Assembly (NCBI GenBank): GCA_037126765.1 | Contig: JBBCBC010000037.1 | Coordinates: 11,351,263-11,415,262, forward strand | Direction of reading: 5' to 3' | Length of the DNA: 64,000 nt | DNA from: Stenogyne calaminthoides | Lineage: Eukaryota > Streptophyta > Magnoliopsida > Lamiales > Lamiaceae | Position numbers and translations under genes: made by a program | The notes under the pieces: generated by a model | What the model was told of the DNA's origin: nothing | The model's input: only the letters and a program-made list of their open reading frames with translations | The model's database searches: none | In this document: positions 36,596 through 50,046 of the stretch, piece by piece | Position numbering within the stretch: the first letter of the stretch is position 1 | Layout: every line of letters starts with the position of its first letter

Positions 36596-37320
36596 GGTGA
36601 GTTAATAAACCCCCAATTCTAAATTGTAAGCTTGTATGTCTTTTTGCCACTTTTGTTGTACTCTTTCTAGCTTCAGCGACGTCTCAATAGTTAATTAATC
36701 ACTAAAATAACTAAATTATGACGTTTCTCTATTTTAAATATAAATGCTATGAAATATATTGTTAAATCTGGTTAAAGTTCAAACACAAGTTAAATCATAT
36801 TCTAGATGAAGAACTGACACATTAATAATGTGAATTAGATTCGGGCTTTTGGCCCAAATAACACCTGTGTTAATGGGCTCATGTCCCCTCGCAATTTATT
36901 GGTTCATTTTGCTTTCTTGCTAAGTGTAGCAGATAACACCCTTCTGCATAACATAACACAAAATAAAATTAGACAATCACATATCTTGTGTTGTTACCGT
37001 GTTTTCACTTTTAAGAAATGAAACAAATTTTTGATGCAACAGAGAATCAAACTTCAAATAAAAATTCACAGTGCCCTTTTTCTTCAAAATAAATTGAATC
37101 ATGGCTTTTGTTGGTCCCAAGATTCATAAGAATCAAGTCAAGAAATACAAAGCCTGCACTTCCTTATCCTAGGATTGTTCATATAATTAACCGCACAACA
37201 GTTTCTTTCACATACGAGGAAAGATTCAGATTAAAAACAAGAAACCACAATAAAACTTGATGCCCAAAGAGAAGTAATCTAAAATTGATTTAACAAGGGC
37301 AAGTTGGTGGTAACTCCACA
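36596..37320. other. Intergenic region before the NLR pseudogene
   Basis: AT-rich, no ORF or repeat that I can delimit. The right part would be the 3' flank of the broken NLR gene. Confidence 0.5.
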
Positions 37321-40275
37321 TTAAGGCTCCAACTCAATGCGCCTATACGTTATGTGAGCAATTTTCCACCAATCCTCACCTCTGTCCCATTGAAGACGTC
37401 CAACGGCCACTGGCAAACATTTCAAGCTACCACAATCTGAAATTGCAAATGTTGTTAATGATTCCAAGCTGTCTAACCACTCAGGTAACTCAGTGAGTCT
37501 TGGACAGCTGCGTATTGCCAGGCTCCTGAGTGTTTTCGCATGCATGATCCCCTGAGGCAGAAATTCTATGAGAGGGCAGCTTATTATTGTAAGACTGGTA
37601 AGGGAAGAGAGGTTCTCTATGTTATTAGGCAGTGCAGCTAGACTTGGAGAAAGTCTCTCATAAAGAGCTCTTCAAGTGCAGGAAATGAGATATCGACATC
37701 CTGCCCGTAGATGTCTTGTCCGATATGCACAATGCTGCTTATTGATTCCATCTGCAGTGATTTTAAAAGCAGAAGATGACCAAGAATCGGGAGCTGCAGG
37801 CATCCTCCACAGTTGATCAACACCATCTCGGTCAGGTTGGGAAGAGTACAGTGCGTAAAGTTGAGTCCTGGATAGCCTACTATGAAGAATTTCTTCAAGT
37901 TTTTATGCGGTTGGAGGCCCTGCAAAACTTCCCAGCACAAGCCTGGATCACATACTGATGGGGACAACGGTTCAGGATCCTCTGACGGCCCTGGAATGCC
38001 ATGTTTTCTCTCTTGAAATCTTGCAGCATAGCTTTCCAAAGCAGGGTTAATGATGGAATCTGCACCTGTATTGCCCCAACATAGCCCTAATGATTCCAAA
38101 TATTCCTTACCCATCAGATTAGCTTCTTTAGCTTCTTCAACATCATACACACGTTCCAGGTGTTTGATCTTTAGCTCACCGCGAAGGTTTAAATGTTTCA
38201 GCTCTGATATGCTTCCGGGGGAAAAATATCCTTTGGGACCTGGACCTGGAGCTGGACCTGGAGTATCTTTATGAGAAGTACTCTTCATCTTTTGAAGGAA
38301 ATTATCTCTCCTTATTTTCCGAGGGCTTATGGGTACAATATATATCGGCAGTGTCTGAAGGTGAACCAAGTGTTTGATCCCTCGTGGCATCTCTATCAGC
38401 GATTCACATCCACTTAAATCAAGATGCCTAAGACCAGTAATTTTGGCCAGTGCAGGCAGATGTTTAAGATTATAGCAACCGAATAAATTAAGTACCTCCA
38501 ATGAGCCATGGGAAGAGATTGCTGAAGGCAACTCCTGAAAATGACTGTGGGAAAGGTCTAAAAACTTCAGCAGTAAATTATCAGATATGGACTCAGGCAG
38601 CTTTTCAAGACATCCGTTCATAAATAGCATCCGCAAGTACATGAACTTGGATAAAATAAGAGAAGGCTCAATCGAAACTCCACCTTCTGAAAAGACAATT
38701 AGACTCTTCAAATGTTTGGCTTGATGTAAGGCCTCTGGAACTAGAGAGGATCTATTGTAATCAGACACAACTGATGCATGACGAACATGCCCATATTTTC
38801 TTTCGACAATACCTTTCTCTAGCACCAAGAAATCGTTTTTCGTGATAAATCTTGCGAGGCTGTAAAAAATTGCATTCAACTTGTATCCTCTTGCAAGACC
38901 ATCTTCATTTCTATTGACTTCTTCTAAAATGGACATCCACAGCAGCTCATTGAAATAGTCATCTCCAATGTCTTCCATTAGCATGCTTCCACTGTCTGAA
39001 ACGATAAAGCCTTGTGCCATCCACATGTGAATTAATTTCTCCCTCTGGAACTCATAACCTTTTGGAAAGATTGAGCAAAATACATAACAATGTTTCAGAT
39101 GAGGTGGTAAATGCAGGTAACTTAAAATCAGGGGAGGAAACATCCCGTTCCTATAAACTCCCAAATCCCAAAGGTCAGTGTTGTTCACATGCAACCAATC
39201 CTTCTCTTCTCTCTTGAAGTGCAGGAGACCCCAAGAACCTTTACAACTAAGGGCATACCTTGACATTTATTCACGATTTCTTTACCAATTGCCAGAAGGC
39301 TCTGATGGTTATCTTCTTCTTTATGCAAAAAAGCTTGCTTTTTGAACAAAGCCCATGAATCTTCTTCACGCAATCCCTTCAAATGATATGAAGAGTCACG
39401 TGAACCTACAAGCAACGCTACTTTTTCATAGTGCGTAGTCACAAGGACCCTACTTCCATTGCCACCCGAACGGAACAAAATCCTCAGTTTATCCCATTCC
39501 TCCTGATCTTGATTCCAAACATCATCAAGTACGAGAAGATATTTTCTCTTCTGCAGTTGATCCCACAGCGTAGATTGCAGGGCATCCAATTCTGTTAAAT
39601 CACATTTTTTGCCAGTAACAGACTCGATTGCTGCTTTTATTACCCGCTTGACCTTAAAGTAGAGAGATGCAAAAACCCAAATTCTCAAATCAAAAGATTT
39701 CTTCACCTCATCATCATTATAGACAATTTGAGCAAGGGTACTCTTCCCTATGCCTGGAGTTCCAACTATGGACACCACTGGTACATTTTCTTCACTAGTA
39801 ACTCCAGAATGCATCAACAACTTTCCTATTATCTCCCTTTTCTCTTCCTCTCTTCCATAGACCTCAGATTTAATAACAAAGGAGCTTGTTTCTCTCTTGG
39901 TGGATTGCTTATCCACAATATTCCTTTCTAGTAATGGTAAGTGGAGCCCTTCAACAACTGCCTTCTGTAAATCATCAAGAATATTTCTTGATTTGGTGAA
40001 ATTCAAGTTATATTGCTTTGAATGCTTACTGTTGCACACATGAATAAACTCTTCGAGCAAATCCTCTGCTTTCGAGGCAGCATCTTTGAGCTGTGTTAGC
40101 CATATTCTGACAGCTTTATCTGTTAATTGGCGCTCTTCTGCATCCTGGATAACAGCTTGGGCCATTGGCAATATTCTCTCTAGCTTATTGGATAATCAGC
40201 AAACTTTTGAAGGACAGGGTTGTCTAGTTTCTCAAAGATAACCTGCAAAAGTGGAGTCAGGATTATCTCTTTCAT
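37321..40275 (-). pseudogene. CNL-type NLR (RGA-like disease resistance protein), broken by at least three frame changes
   Basis: Intracellular immune receptor family. The reading opens at ATG 40275 (MKEIILTPLLQ, then KLDNPVLQKFADY), is lost at a stop near 40186, and resumes as MPMAQAVIQDAEERQLTD at 40171 with the coiled-coil domain. The NB-ARC follows: P-loop GTPGIGKSTLAQ, kinase-2 KYLLVLDDVWN, RNBS-B GSRVLVTT, GLPL as CQGMPLVVK. A frame change near 39230 leads into a 542-codon frame with RNBS-D (CSIFPKGYEF), a non-canonical MHD position (YKLNAIF instead of MHD) and leucine-rich repeats. A further frame change near 37650 leads to the last repeats, ending at 37321. A Pro/Gly-rich insertion (TPGPAPGPGPKGYF) sits between repeats. 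The long conserved stretches suggest recent inactivation or sequence errors. Confidence 0.88.
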
Positions 40276-41069
40276 CTTGAAGCTCAGTAGGGAGTATCAA
40301 AATGTGGGGGAAGAGATGATTTGGTGTAGAGAGAGAGAGAGAGAGAAATATCAGGCTTCTTGACTCAAAGATGGAGGCATATCAAGTCAGTCAACAAATC
40401 ACATGACAAAAGTTTTCTTCCATTTGCCTTTTCATTATAGGCCCATGTAGCAATCATGTGGAAATTCTTGCATGCAAGAGAGTGACAGTTTGAAATTTGT
40501 TCACTTCTTTTTTTCTTTACTTTGCCCACAGCATTATAACCTGCCAGAACTAAAGGCTGTAAAGAACCATATTGCTTAGCAGTTAGCATGGTTACAATTT
40601 TTACAAGCCTCATCACACTGATTCTGTTTTAGAGTTTACTGGACAAGTAGTTCCAAGGAAATCTGATAATCAAATATTTCATCACCCAGCAATAACAGTT
40701 TCTTTGCTGCCTCATCAGACCGATCAATTGATTCATACAGAACTGAACAAATATTTCCTATATATATTCCATTCCCTCTGGATAGCGACAGTAAACAGGT
40801 ATCTGTATATTAAAGTAAAGTTCCAAGGATAATGGGACCTGATCAAAAATCAACCAAACAATTGAAGTTGAACAGAAAAATCAAATGTTTCAAATAGCAT
40901 TAAGCATTCGTGAATCTCATATGTACATATTGTGGTTACACCAAAAAAATGAATCCAGAATCTTCTTCAATCTACAAGATGCTGCAGTTTCTTGGCTTCA
41001 AAATATAGGCATTAGAGAAGGATGTACAATGCAAGATACCTAAAACAGACAATCTAAGCTTCAGTACGA
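40276..41069. other. Intergenic region between KEA3-like gene and NLR pseudogene
   Basis: Contains a (GA)n run at 40328-40346 just upstream of the NLR start, possibly leader or promoter sequence. No other gene visible; the 3' UTR of the KEA3-like gene should lie at the right end. Confidence 0.5.
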
Positions 41070-44000
41070 CTAAGGCTCTTCATTAGCAACACCTACTGGA
41101 TTTCTCAAATTAGCTTCACCATTATAGGATTGTATGTTACTACTTTCTGGACCTATATCACAGTACAATACCCCTCTAGCTTCATCGTCCTCCAAAAAGA
41201 GATCACTATCAGGTGATTGTGATTGATCAACTCCAGCAGGTGGCTTCAAGTTGCCGTTTCCACTTGTTCGTTTAACCATCTCAGATTCATCATCCTTAGA
41301 AGACGTATATGCCCCAATTAAGTCTGCAGCCCTCATCTTTAAGAATGAATTACTTTCTCATTAGATAAACAGGTCAGGCACATAGGGAAAAGAGTTTAAC
41401 AAACATTAGACAGGAAATGAACGGGAAGGGGTGGGGTGGGAGGTAAAAGAAGCATAGATAACATGGAGAATGGAGGTAGAGAACTTATAAATATACCAAA
41501 ATGATGTTGACAAATAAAGGGAAGTGTGCATAATGAAACAACAGACAGGGAAAAATGAAGATGAAGAAACAACCCAAAAGAAAGAGAAAAGAGAACACAC
41601 ATATCTATTTTTTATTTCTCTATCACAAAAATTTGATTGCTTCGTGTAAAGTTTGAGATTAATATTATTAACCATAATAAATAAGTCAAAATTGCCCTTT
41701 TAAATCTCTCTCTCTTTTTTGAAAAGTACAGTTCTTTCCAAATTTTGTTGTAAAAAAAGCTGCTTTCTCTAAACACTAATAAAAGCTTCAACTATATAGT
41801 TGTAGGTCTACATTAGGCTATAATTCAGGTTTCCATAATGATAATTGGTGTAACAATTTAGAAAGATCTTTGAACAAAATTCAGGTTTCAAGCTAATACT
41901 CAGAGGAAGGAGGTTTTTTCCTATGTAGTACCTGCATTGGCTTCATAACATTCAACTCTTTATCATCAGTTTTTCCTAATGCTTCTTGAGCTTGAATCTC
42001 CATCGAATCTCTTACAAGTTGCCTCAAGAAGCTTACATCATCGGACATCACACCAAACGATTTCAAAAGCTTAGACCCAAGCTGCAAACTTGTCTGGAAA
42101 AATGAAAAAAATAAAATTAGAGGAAATAAAAGGAAAACATCATATGCTTGATCCTATGAAAATATTCCTTGTCAAAAAGTAACTGACAGAGCTGCACAGG
42201 GCAAAAGGTGGGGCACTACCCACCTTGAATTTTTAAACTTATCACGAGTTGCTTAATAAAGAAAAGGGAGAACTTAATCTATCCTATCCATTTTTGGATA
42301 TTGTTAATATAATAACTAAATCATAACTGTAACTAGTTAAAAATTTATTTTAGGAGTAACTATCCTGCAGATAGAGATACCTCTGTATTTTCAAGAATGA
42401 CATCAGTTGCACCAGCTTTCTTAAGTTCTAACAGATGCATCATGTCCTCAGCACGGGCGTATATGGGAACCTGCAAGTCAAGTTCTGTCCACTCAGTAGT
42501 GATATAAAAATCTAAAAAAATGTAAAAAAACATTAATCTTTCACCATTGCTTTTATGACTCAAAATCGAGAAATTGTAGCATGTTTTCAGACTGTAAATG
42601 AGAGAGAGAGAGTGTTACAGCAGGAAATGCAAGTCGAATTCGCTGAACAGCCTCCATTGTTTTTGCCTTCCCCGTATACATGACCAGGACAGCTTTTGGG
42701 GAACTGATGCCAGCAGACTGCAAAACTGCTGGACGGGAGCCATCACCATAGAGAACAGGAAAACCAAGTTTTCTAGATGTCTGATGCAGGAGAACGAGAA
42801 AAGTTTAATTAAGAAATCACCATAGAGAACAAAAAAAACCAAGTTTTCAAGATGTCTGTTACAGAAAAACAAGAAAACTTTTAATCAATCAAGTAGACAA
42901 ACGTTTTCAGTTCGCTTCAATACAAAAGGCACAGAAATTCAATCTGGTGAAAAGAAAAAAAAAATTCCCCCTATCACCCCATCTAAGTAGACCAATAACA
43001 AGGAAGGACAATAATCGGTACACGAAGACGGTCCTTTTAATTAGTCAATGAGCAAAACCAACAAACAGTGTAAAATTTTGAGCAGTAGGGAAAAGGGGGA
43101 CAAACATACTTTATTGAATATAAAATTATTTCATTCTCTAAGCATGAAAACCGTTCACAGCATTCTCTTCGATCTCTAAGATCTCCAGAATGTCAGAAGC
43201 TGATCCCACCCCATAATTATAGATGTCATGACTCATGATGCATATCTAGAGCATTAAGCAATAACTGTTTATTTCCAATAAAATTCTATAACCCCATTAA
43301 AAATAATATAAAGACCATTCTTCTAATTTCCTAGGAGTTCAAAAGTGACCTTCACAATAGAAGGATCAAGATCGAAAGCGACATATGGGGCTCCAGCATC
43401 ACCATCTATTCCTGAAGCCAGTGGAGTTGCCAAGAAATTGGCAAGCACCTTGTACAACAAAGAGCTCATCAGTAAAATTGGATAATATAATCACTAGAAA
43501 CATATTTGATTAACAAGTGTACCTGAGCCTTTTGCCCAAATCCAACTATAACAATAGGTTCTTGGGCATTGAAGTTTACAGATTCATCAGGTTTCTGTGT
43601 CACCAAAATATTTCAATAAATAACATAAAAAGAAACCAGCTTACAATTTTTTATTGATATTACATAGTTGGAAATGGATATAATATTCAAAGAAAAAGAA
43701 CAGTTGCTTCCAAACTCAGAAGTCAATGACTCTTTCAATTGCTTCACAAATTGGTAATGCAAGAACGAAATTGATATTTTTCCCAGTAGTTAATTAAAGA
43801 GTCAACTAAGTCATCCAAATCAAGACTTTGATGCTTGTCTGAAAGTTTTAGTAACATGTAGTTCTTTCCACTCACGATACAAATTTACTTGAACAGATAA
43901 CTAAACCACAACACCACCTTCTAAGTCAGCTTTCAGCTTCTACTACTAAATAAGAAATCATTAGTAATTCAGGAACTTACGTTCTTATCTTCAAAATTCT

Positions 44001-46094
44001 CGCCAATATAATCAGCAACCTTTCTTCCCACATCATTGAGTAAGGGGGTTAAGGCCATAGAGAGGACAACAACGATTATAAGAAGCTTGTTCAGTTCAAG
44101 TGGCAGCACTCCAAGCCTATTACGAGGAATAAGGGTTAGCTTGAAACACAAATTCTGGATGTAATAGAAAAAAGGGAAATAAATCAAGAAAAAGGAAATC
44201 ATAGTAACACCTGTTTGCCAATGAAAAAACTACGAAGGCAAATTCACCACCTTGGGAAAGAAGCAGCCCTATCCTTACGCTCTCTTGGAGACTCAATCCA
44301 ACTCGCGGACCTAAAGCTGTTATTATCAATGTCTTGATAACAATCAAACCTGCCAAGAGGGAAAATACATTCGGCCACTCTCGGATAAGAAGCTGCAAAA
44401 ATGCACACATATAACAGGTTACCGTCTATCCAAAAATGAGCAGCCTTGTAAAAATAAATGAAGTATGAAGAAGCTAAGCGTAGCCAAGAAGGTGCCATAT
44501 AAATCATATGGGGGTAATATTGTAACTTACTTCAGTTAATGCATTATGCATTGGTAGACACATAAATTGTAGAAGAAAATAAAATTAGATGTCAAAATTA
44601 CACCAATACCTGCATGTCAATAGAAGTACCGGTTGTCACAAAAAACAACCCAAGAAGTAAGCCTCTAAAAGGCCTAATGTCAGCTTCAATTTGTGTACGG
44701 AAGTTTGTTTCCGCTAGAATAGCCCCAGCTAGAAAAGCTCCTAGCTGCAAACAGATGAAATTAGAAACCTTTTCAGTATCATGGGAATACCTGTATTAAT
44801 CTATCTATAAATGGGTATACGATATCAAACCGTGTCACTAAAGCCCAACTTCTGGGTAATGAGCGATGTTCCTGCAACAGTAAGCAAGCAAAGGGCAACA
44901 AAAGCTTCTGAACTCCTTGCTTCAGCAACCACCTGGAATCAACAGCTAACATCTTAACAGTGGTGCAAAACTTAAATTTGAAGCTCAGTTCTCTTCAAAT
45001 ACAAGAATTCAGACCTCAAAAACCCTCCTCAGAAGATACTTTCCACCAAGAGACAGCAAACCTAATCCAAGTAAAGCTTTTAAACTTTCTTTTGCAAGCA
45101 TTGGCCAAACACTTTCTTCAACCAAATTCTGCAAATAATACATTTTTCAAGTTAGTTTGGCAGCAGCAATAGCAGTAGGCTGCTTCAGAAAATAATGGTC
45201 TGATAGGCAACTAGTAACTCACAGGAACAATGACTTTTACTGGAGAGAAAGATCAATGTTTATCTTTGAAATTTAAGGGTAAAAATTAATTAAGCAACCC
45301 AACTTAGATTCAGTTGCATATGTTGGGCGACCATCTCAACATAAGTTTTTGAATGCCTTTGCTTGGTCTGTAACTCTTTCGTGAATACACTTCAGACCAA
45401 CACTCGATCATAAATTTATAAAGCTTAAAGTAGCTTCAAAAATACACTCTTAATGCTTACCATCTCAATAATTCAACATACCTGGCTCTCCAACACCGGC
45501 AGTATCACAAGAAGTGGGACAACTGCAATGTCCTGCAAATATCAAGCAGTAGTGATACAGTAAAGGTTACTGGCTCCCCATGTTTTGGAAACTATGACAA
45601 GTCACTTTGGAAAGAGAGATGGGAATTGAAATATGTTGAGAAATGTGTGGAAGAGACAGTAAACGAGGGTAAACATAAGCATATACGACCTGCAATAGAA
45701 GTATCCCTAAAGTTGCTGAGCCAAATCTGGTTGGAAGTTCCCCCCTCTCTGCAAGAAGCTAGTATAGATTGAATGTAAAATTATTCATCTCTAGCAGAAA
45801 TATAGAACTAAACTCCAATCCCAAGCTATATTGGATTCAATGCACTAAATTCTTTAGGCTAATCTCATTGATTCCTCAATTTATTTCATGTTTAAATTAT
45901 CTGAATCCACAAATTGCATATACTGTTGTGAGTCTTGAAGTCATCTGAGCTGGGGTACCTGGAGAACGAATGCTGAAGAAGACAAGGAAAGAGCAGCACC
46001 AATTACCACCGCTTCGTCGATGCTTCGAATGTTGACCTACAAGTTTTCAAAATAATGACCGAACATGAAGACCATAACAATGACTTGAAGTAGA

Positions 46095-46127
<33 letters not shown>

Positions 46128-49100
46128 TATGAAGAAAATGGACCTAGTAATATCAGTTACTACTCCCCATTTCTAATAATTAAGACTCCCATACTGATCT
46201 TGTGTGGATTTAAGGTGGGAGTTGAAAAGTGAAAGTTACTATTGTCACCTTGTGTTCAGCTAATCCAGATACAAAATCTAAATATAACGCATAGACGCGC
46301 CCACAGAAACTATTTGTTGGAGGGCAATGACATCATTAGAAAATACAGCTATATGAACTCTCTGGTGACAGGTCATCAGCAATTTTTAACAGTTTGTGTG
46401 TAATGAAAGTAATCTCACCAAGTCGTTTCTAGAGTGGAACAGAAACTCCAAAATCCTTGTTCCAATTGCACCGTTTGGTGGCAGCTCAAATGCTGTGAAA
46501 GCGAGAGTTGATAGTAAAACCTCCAACAGAGAAAAACACAGGACAAACACAATCAGCATATAATAAAAAGCTTACTGCACTCATAATCAAATGAGATACT
46601 CTTAACACCATTTTGCAAACACGGTTAAAGTTATCTTGATATCAATAACAGTTCTAAAACCCAAATCATGCATCTCTCTGGAGCTACTTATATTACTATC
46701 TTTCATATTTATTCTTTCTCCTACTCGAATGCTGATTACATGATTACAAGCAAGAAACTCACACAATGATGCAGATCTCATTTTGAATGGTTCCAAGAAA
46801 CCACATAATAACAATAAACGAAAGATATTTGTCAAATACATACCTGAGTTAGCCCCAGGCCAAAGGCAAATTTAGCAAGAGCACTCAAGCGGGCAAGTGA
46901 GAGTTCCAAACCCATCTCAAACAGCTGCAAATTTTATCTATGAGGTAATGTTACATGATACTCTTTCTAACAGAATTACATAAGAAGAAGAAGCTTCTGA
47001 ACTTTGAGAAATCATAACTAGGAAACCACAAAGCTGCAGAAAGATGGCCAAAAACATACAAGGCAGAGAGAAAGTATGTGCGTTGAGTGAAGAAATTCAC
47101 AACGCAATAACAAGACAAACCGGTAAAAATTGCAAAACTCAACAGCTATAAAAGAGTGAGTCTCATGTGCACCCGGGTGCACCGTGCACTCATAGCGCAT
47201 TTTAGAAGTGTGCAACTATTCCAAACAAAAGCATGCAACAATGTTCCCATATTAACGGTTGCACTTTTTTGTGTAAATAAGTCGCACTTTTCAGCATAAC
47301 AAGTTGCACGCTTCTAAAATGCACTATGAGTGCACGGTGCACCTGGGTGCATACAAGACCTAGTCGCTATAAAATTATACACCATAGCATAGTATGTGAG
47401 AGTGGTGGGTGAAAGTTAAATATCATGCTCCACTGTTGTGATTCTTTAGGGTCCATCATACCAAATAGTCTGATCTGATGATGTAAATTGTCTAAGATAT
47501 GATTTTAGTTTTAAGATATGATTTTAGTTTTTAAGCCCATGCCCAAAAAGGTCTTTCATCATACAACCTACGTATCAGAATGATCATTTAAAACAAGGAA
47601 CAACTGTTCTTAATTAATTCACATGTCCCAAAGCAGAAACAAGTAGTTTTTAAAATATTTCATCATGAAGCAACATAATGACTGGATGAAGAAAACATAG
47701 TCATTACTTCAGCTTAAACCAGTTACCATAGTCTTTAGTGACGGCCAGTAAGAACATAGTTGAACTTACCAAGAATAGAATTCCCCATTCAGATAGAACT
47801 TTAACATCCGTGATATTTCTAATCAGGCCACATTGATTGAGCACAACCCCTGCGAAGAAGAAACCTAGAATCTGAAACAACTCAGAGAATTAGCATTTGT
47901 TGAACATTAAGGGGGAAAAAGGTAAATTAATTTACCACTTAATCAGCACAACTTTACAGTTGATAGAAATCATAGAATCAAATAGCCTCCTCTACAATTA
48001 CACATCAATAAGTACCCAACTGAGTGCAGCCAACTTAGCAACAGAATTATAATGTTAACAAATCTACACCACACGATGTTGCCATAAATTTAGCCAATAA
48101 ATCTCTCTCCAGAAAGCAGGTCTTTTACAGGGTCTAGTTCCATATGAGCCTTTTGACGAATTTGACATTCATACAAAAAATGTGAAGAAAGCACTTAAGT
48201 CAAAGCACCCTCTTATTGATGCATAATTATACATAATTACAACTCAGAACTCGTTTTCAACTTGAAACCCAAGAAGGGATAGCATTGAACATGTGCAAAT
48301 TAACTAAAATCAAACCACAAAGTGACCCCATTGGTAAAGTAAACTTACAGGACTAGCTTTAATCATTCTGAAACCAGGAACCACCAAAACTGTTACAGCT
48401 AAGAATGTCAGAGTGTCCAACCCCAAGTCATTGATAACATCAACAGCACTGGCAACATCAAGTGATGCACGTATCCTGAATCTGGACTGTTTAGCATGTC
48501 TGCAACTTCGAAGACGTGCCCTTTCCTCACCTTTATTATAATGTGATAATGGTGTCCCCTTAAAACCATTGTGTATTCTGTATGGAAAATGGTAGTTTAT
48601 CCTGTGATGTGTGGAATGGAACTGGACATGCACCGAGTGACCACGAGCGGATGATAGGCGGGGAACTTGACAGATTGCTCTAATAGAACTGGTCTGGAAC
48701 AGGGTGTCATAACCCTGCATTAAGTACAGATTGATTAGCATTGAAACATGTTTTGCCGCTTTAGCCACATATGTTTAATAGTAAGACCACGATATCCAAA
48801 ACGAAATTAACAATATAGACAGTCAGGGAGAAAGAGAAGGAAAACTTTCAGATTGTAGACAAAACCGTGCACAAAAGCAAGTCTTAAACATGTAACCAAG
48901 AATTCCAACTACGTCTCGAACCCTCAGGAATCAGGAATCAAGAACCAATAACATAAAGAAGTGACGACAAAAAGAATTCCCTCAAGAATAATGCAAAACC
49001 AAGAACATAAAGAACAGATGATACAAGAATTCAATCAGGTCTATAACCCCTCAAGAATCAGAATCAAGAACATAACGAACTTATAAAGACACTTACTTTC

Positions 49101-49144
49101 CAATTGTAGCAGTGGGCCACTGCATCCAACATATTGGCATTCAT
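41070..49144 (-). CDS. KEA3: Plastid K+/H+ antiporter KEA3-like, 19 exons, 805 aa
   Basis: Thylakoid K+/H+ exchanger that tunes the proton motive force when light falls. Exons (minus): 49144-49097, 48714-48349, 47871-47770, 46924-46844, 46520-46419, 46036-45959, 45758-45690, 45532-45482, 45128-45015, 44932-44831, 44744-44610, 44392-44211, 44116-43981, 43594-43523, 43448-43350, 42780-42619, 42470-42381, 42093-41932, 41336-41070; 2418 nt, phases consistent. A basic transit peptide precedes VDVINDLGLDTLTFLAV. The exchanger domain includes LLLGLFFVTTGTSIDMQ and LLSQGGEFAFVVFSLANR. The KTN/RCK domain has IVIVGFGQKAQ and FDLDPSIVKTSRKLGFPVLYGDGSRP. Start chosen by match to the short N-terminus of KEA3; the frame is open upstream to 49330. 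Arabidopsis KEA3 is about 776 aa. Confidence 0.94.
42742..42889. repeat. 74-bp tandem duplication covering the acceptor of KEA3 exon 16
   Basis: atcaccatagagaac starts at 42742 and again at 42816, and similarity continues through the intron-exon border. The second copy therefore lies in intron 15 and carries a duplicated splice acceptor plus about 38 nt of exon 16 sequence. Copies differ at roughly 10-12 positions. Confidence 0.87.
46094..46127. repeat. (CT)n(CA)n microsatellite in KEA3 intron
   Basis: A CT run passes into a CA run of about 11 units within intron 5 of the KEA3-like gene. Confidence 0.85.
47154..47365. mobile_element. Mutator-type MITE (212 bp) in KEA3 intron 3
   Basis: The two arms form an inverted repeat of about 60 bp (shared words gcaccgtgcactcatag and gcattttagaag). 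GCTATAAAA flanks both ends directly (47145-47153 and 47366-47374). Nine-base duplications and long arms are typical for Mutator-like elements. It folds into a near-perfect hairpin. Confidence 0.88.
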
Positions 49145-49645
49145 AAAGGAGAACGGAATCCTAATCAAGAAGGACGTAAAACATTTGAAAGAGGTGAGTA
49201 AGAATAGTTGGTTCTGAGATTTTTGGGTTGAGTGTGGGGAAGATTTTCTTGGAGTTGAGGGGGGAGAAAGAGGAGGAGCCACACGTTTGGTGTTTGGAGC
49301 GTTTCGTACATGGGAAGTGTTAACTGTCACGAGATTAGAATAGGAAGTTTGGATTATGATTATATAAACGTGGCTGATTCGTGGTTGAGAAAATTTTGAC
49401 TGCTCTTAAACGCGAGTTCAAGATTCTAGATAATCTTTTACTCCTATTTGATCTCTCTCTCATTTTTTAAGGCTCCTGCTGGCATTTATTCAACTATCTA
49501 ATGAAAACTGTTCAAGCCAGCCCAAATACCCCAATTTCCAACTGTTAAAACCCTAATTCGCATAATACGTAACGGTACGTTTTTTCCTTTTTTTTTTTTT
49601 TTTTTTTTTAAGGCGGTCTATCTCGTTCTCGCATGAGATTATGAA
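49145..49645. other. Upstream region of the KEA3-like gene
   Basis: Contains the 5' leader and probably the promoter of KEA3. A TATA-like word tatataaacg is at about 49362 on the plus strand, i.e. not in the transcribed orientation. A T-run of about 25 lies at 49585-49610. Confidence 0.45.
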
Positions 49646-50046
49646 TAGGGCGGGAGGAAATACCGAAAATACCGGTATATCGCACTTATCGTACTGAAAA
49701 ATATCGAATTTATCTAAATTTTCGATATAACGAAATTTTCGGTGAGGTAGATATATCGCATCAAAAATTTCGCACGATAATCTTGATATGAAAATATAGA
49801 AAATTTCGGATATCGAAATATTACGATATCTTTTAAATATTTTTTAGATATCTTAAAAAAATATCTGCAAGATATATTGAAATTTCGATGACGATATTGG
49901 TATATAATATCGGCATACCGAAAATTTACGTATCTTAATTTTCGATACGACAACGGTATGAAATTTTTCGGTATCGAAAATTTTCGATTACGAGAATTCA
50001 GTATGGCTAGAAAATTTTTCTAGATCTTGTCTTTATCCCCCCCCTA
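49646..50046. mobile_element. hAT-type MITE (401 bp)
   Basis: Ends TAGGGCGGGAGGAAATACCG and, on the other strand from 50046, TAGGGGGGGGATAAAGAC. Flanks are ATTATGAA (49638-49645) and ATTATGAT (50047-50054), an 8-bp duplication with one mismatch. The interior is dominated by palindromic taccgaaaat/attttcgata words, as in known plant hAT MITEs with 'ACCGAAA' repeats. Confidence 0.7.

Noticed and set aside
49145..49330. Upstream in-frame extension of the KEA3 first exon adding 62 residues
   Set aside because: The frame is open, but KEA3 proteins start with a short N-terminus and the added sequence (Pro/Ser/Lys-rich) looks like 5' leader; the ATG at 49144 (or 49132) fits better.
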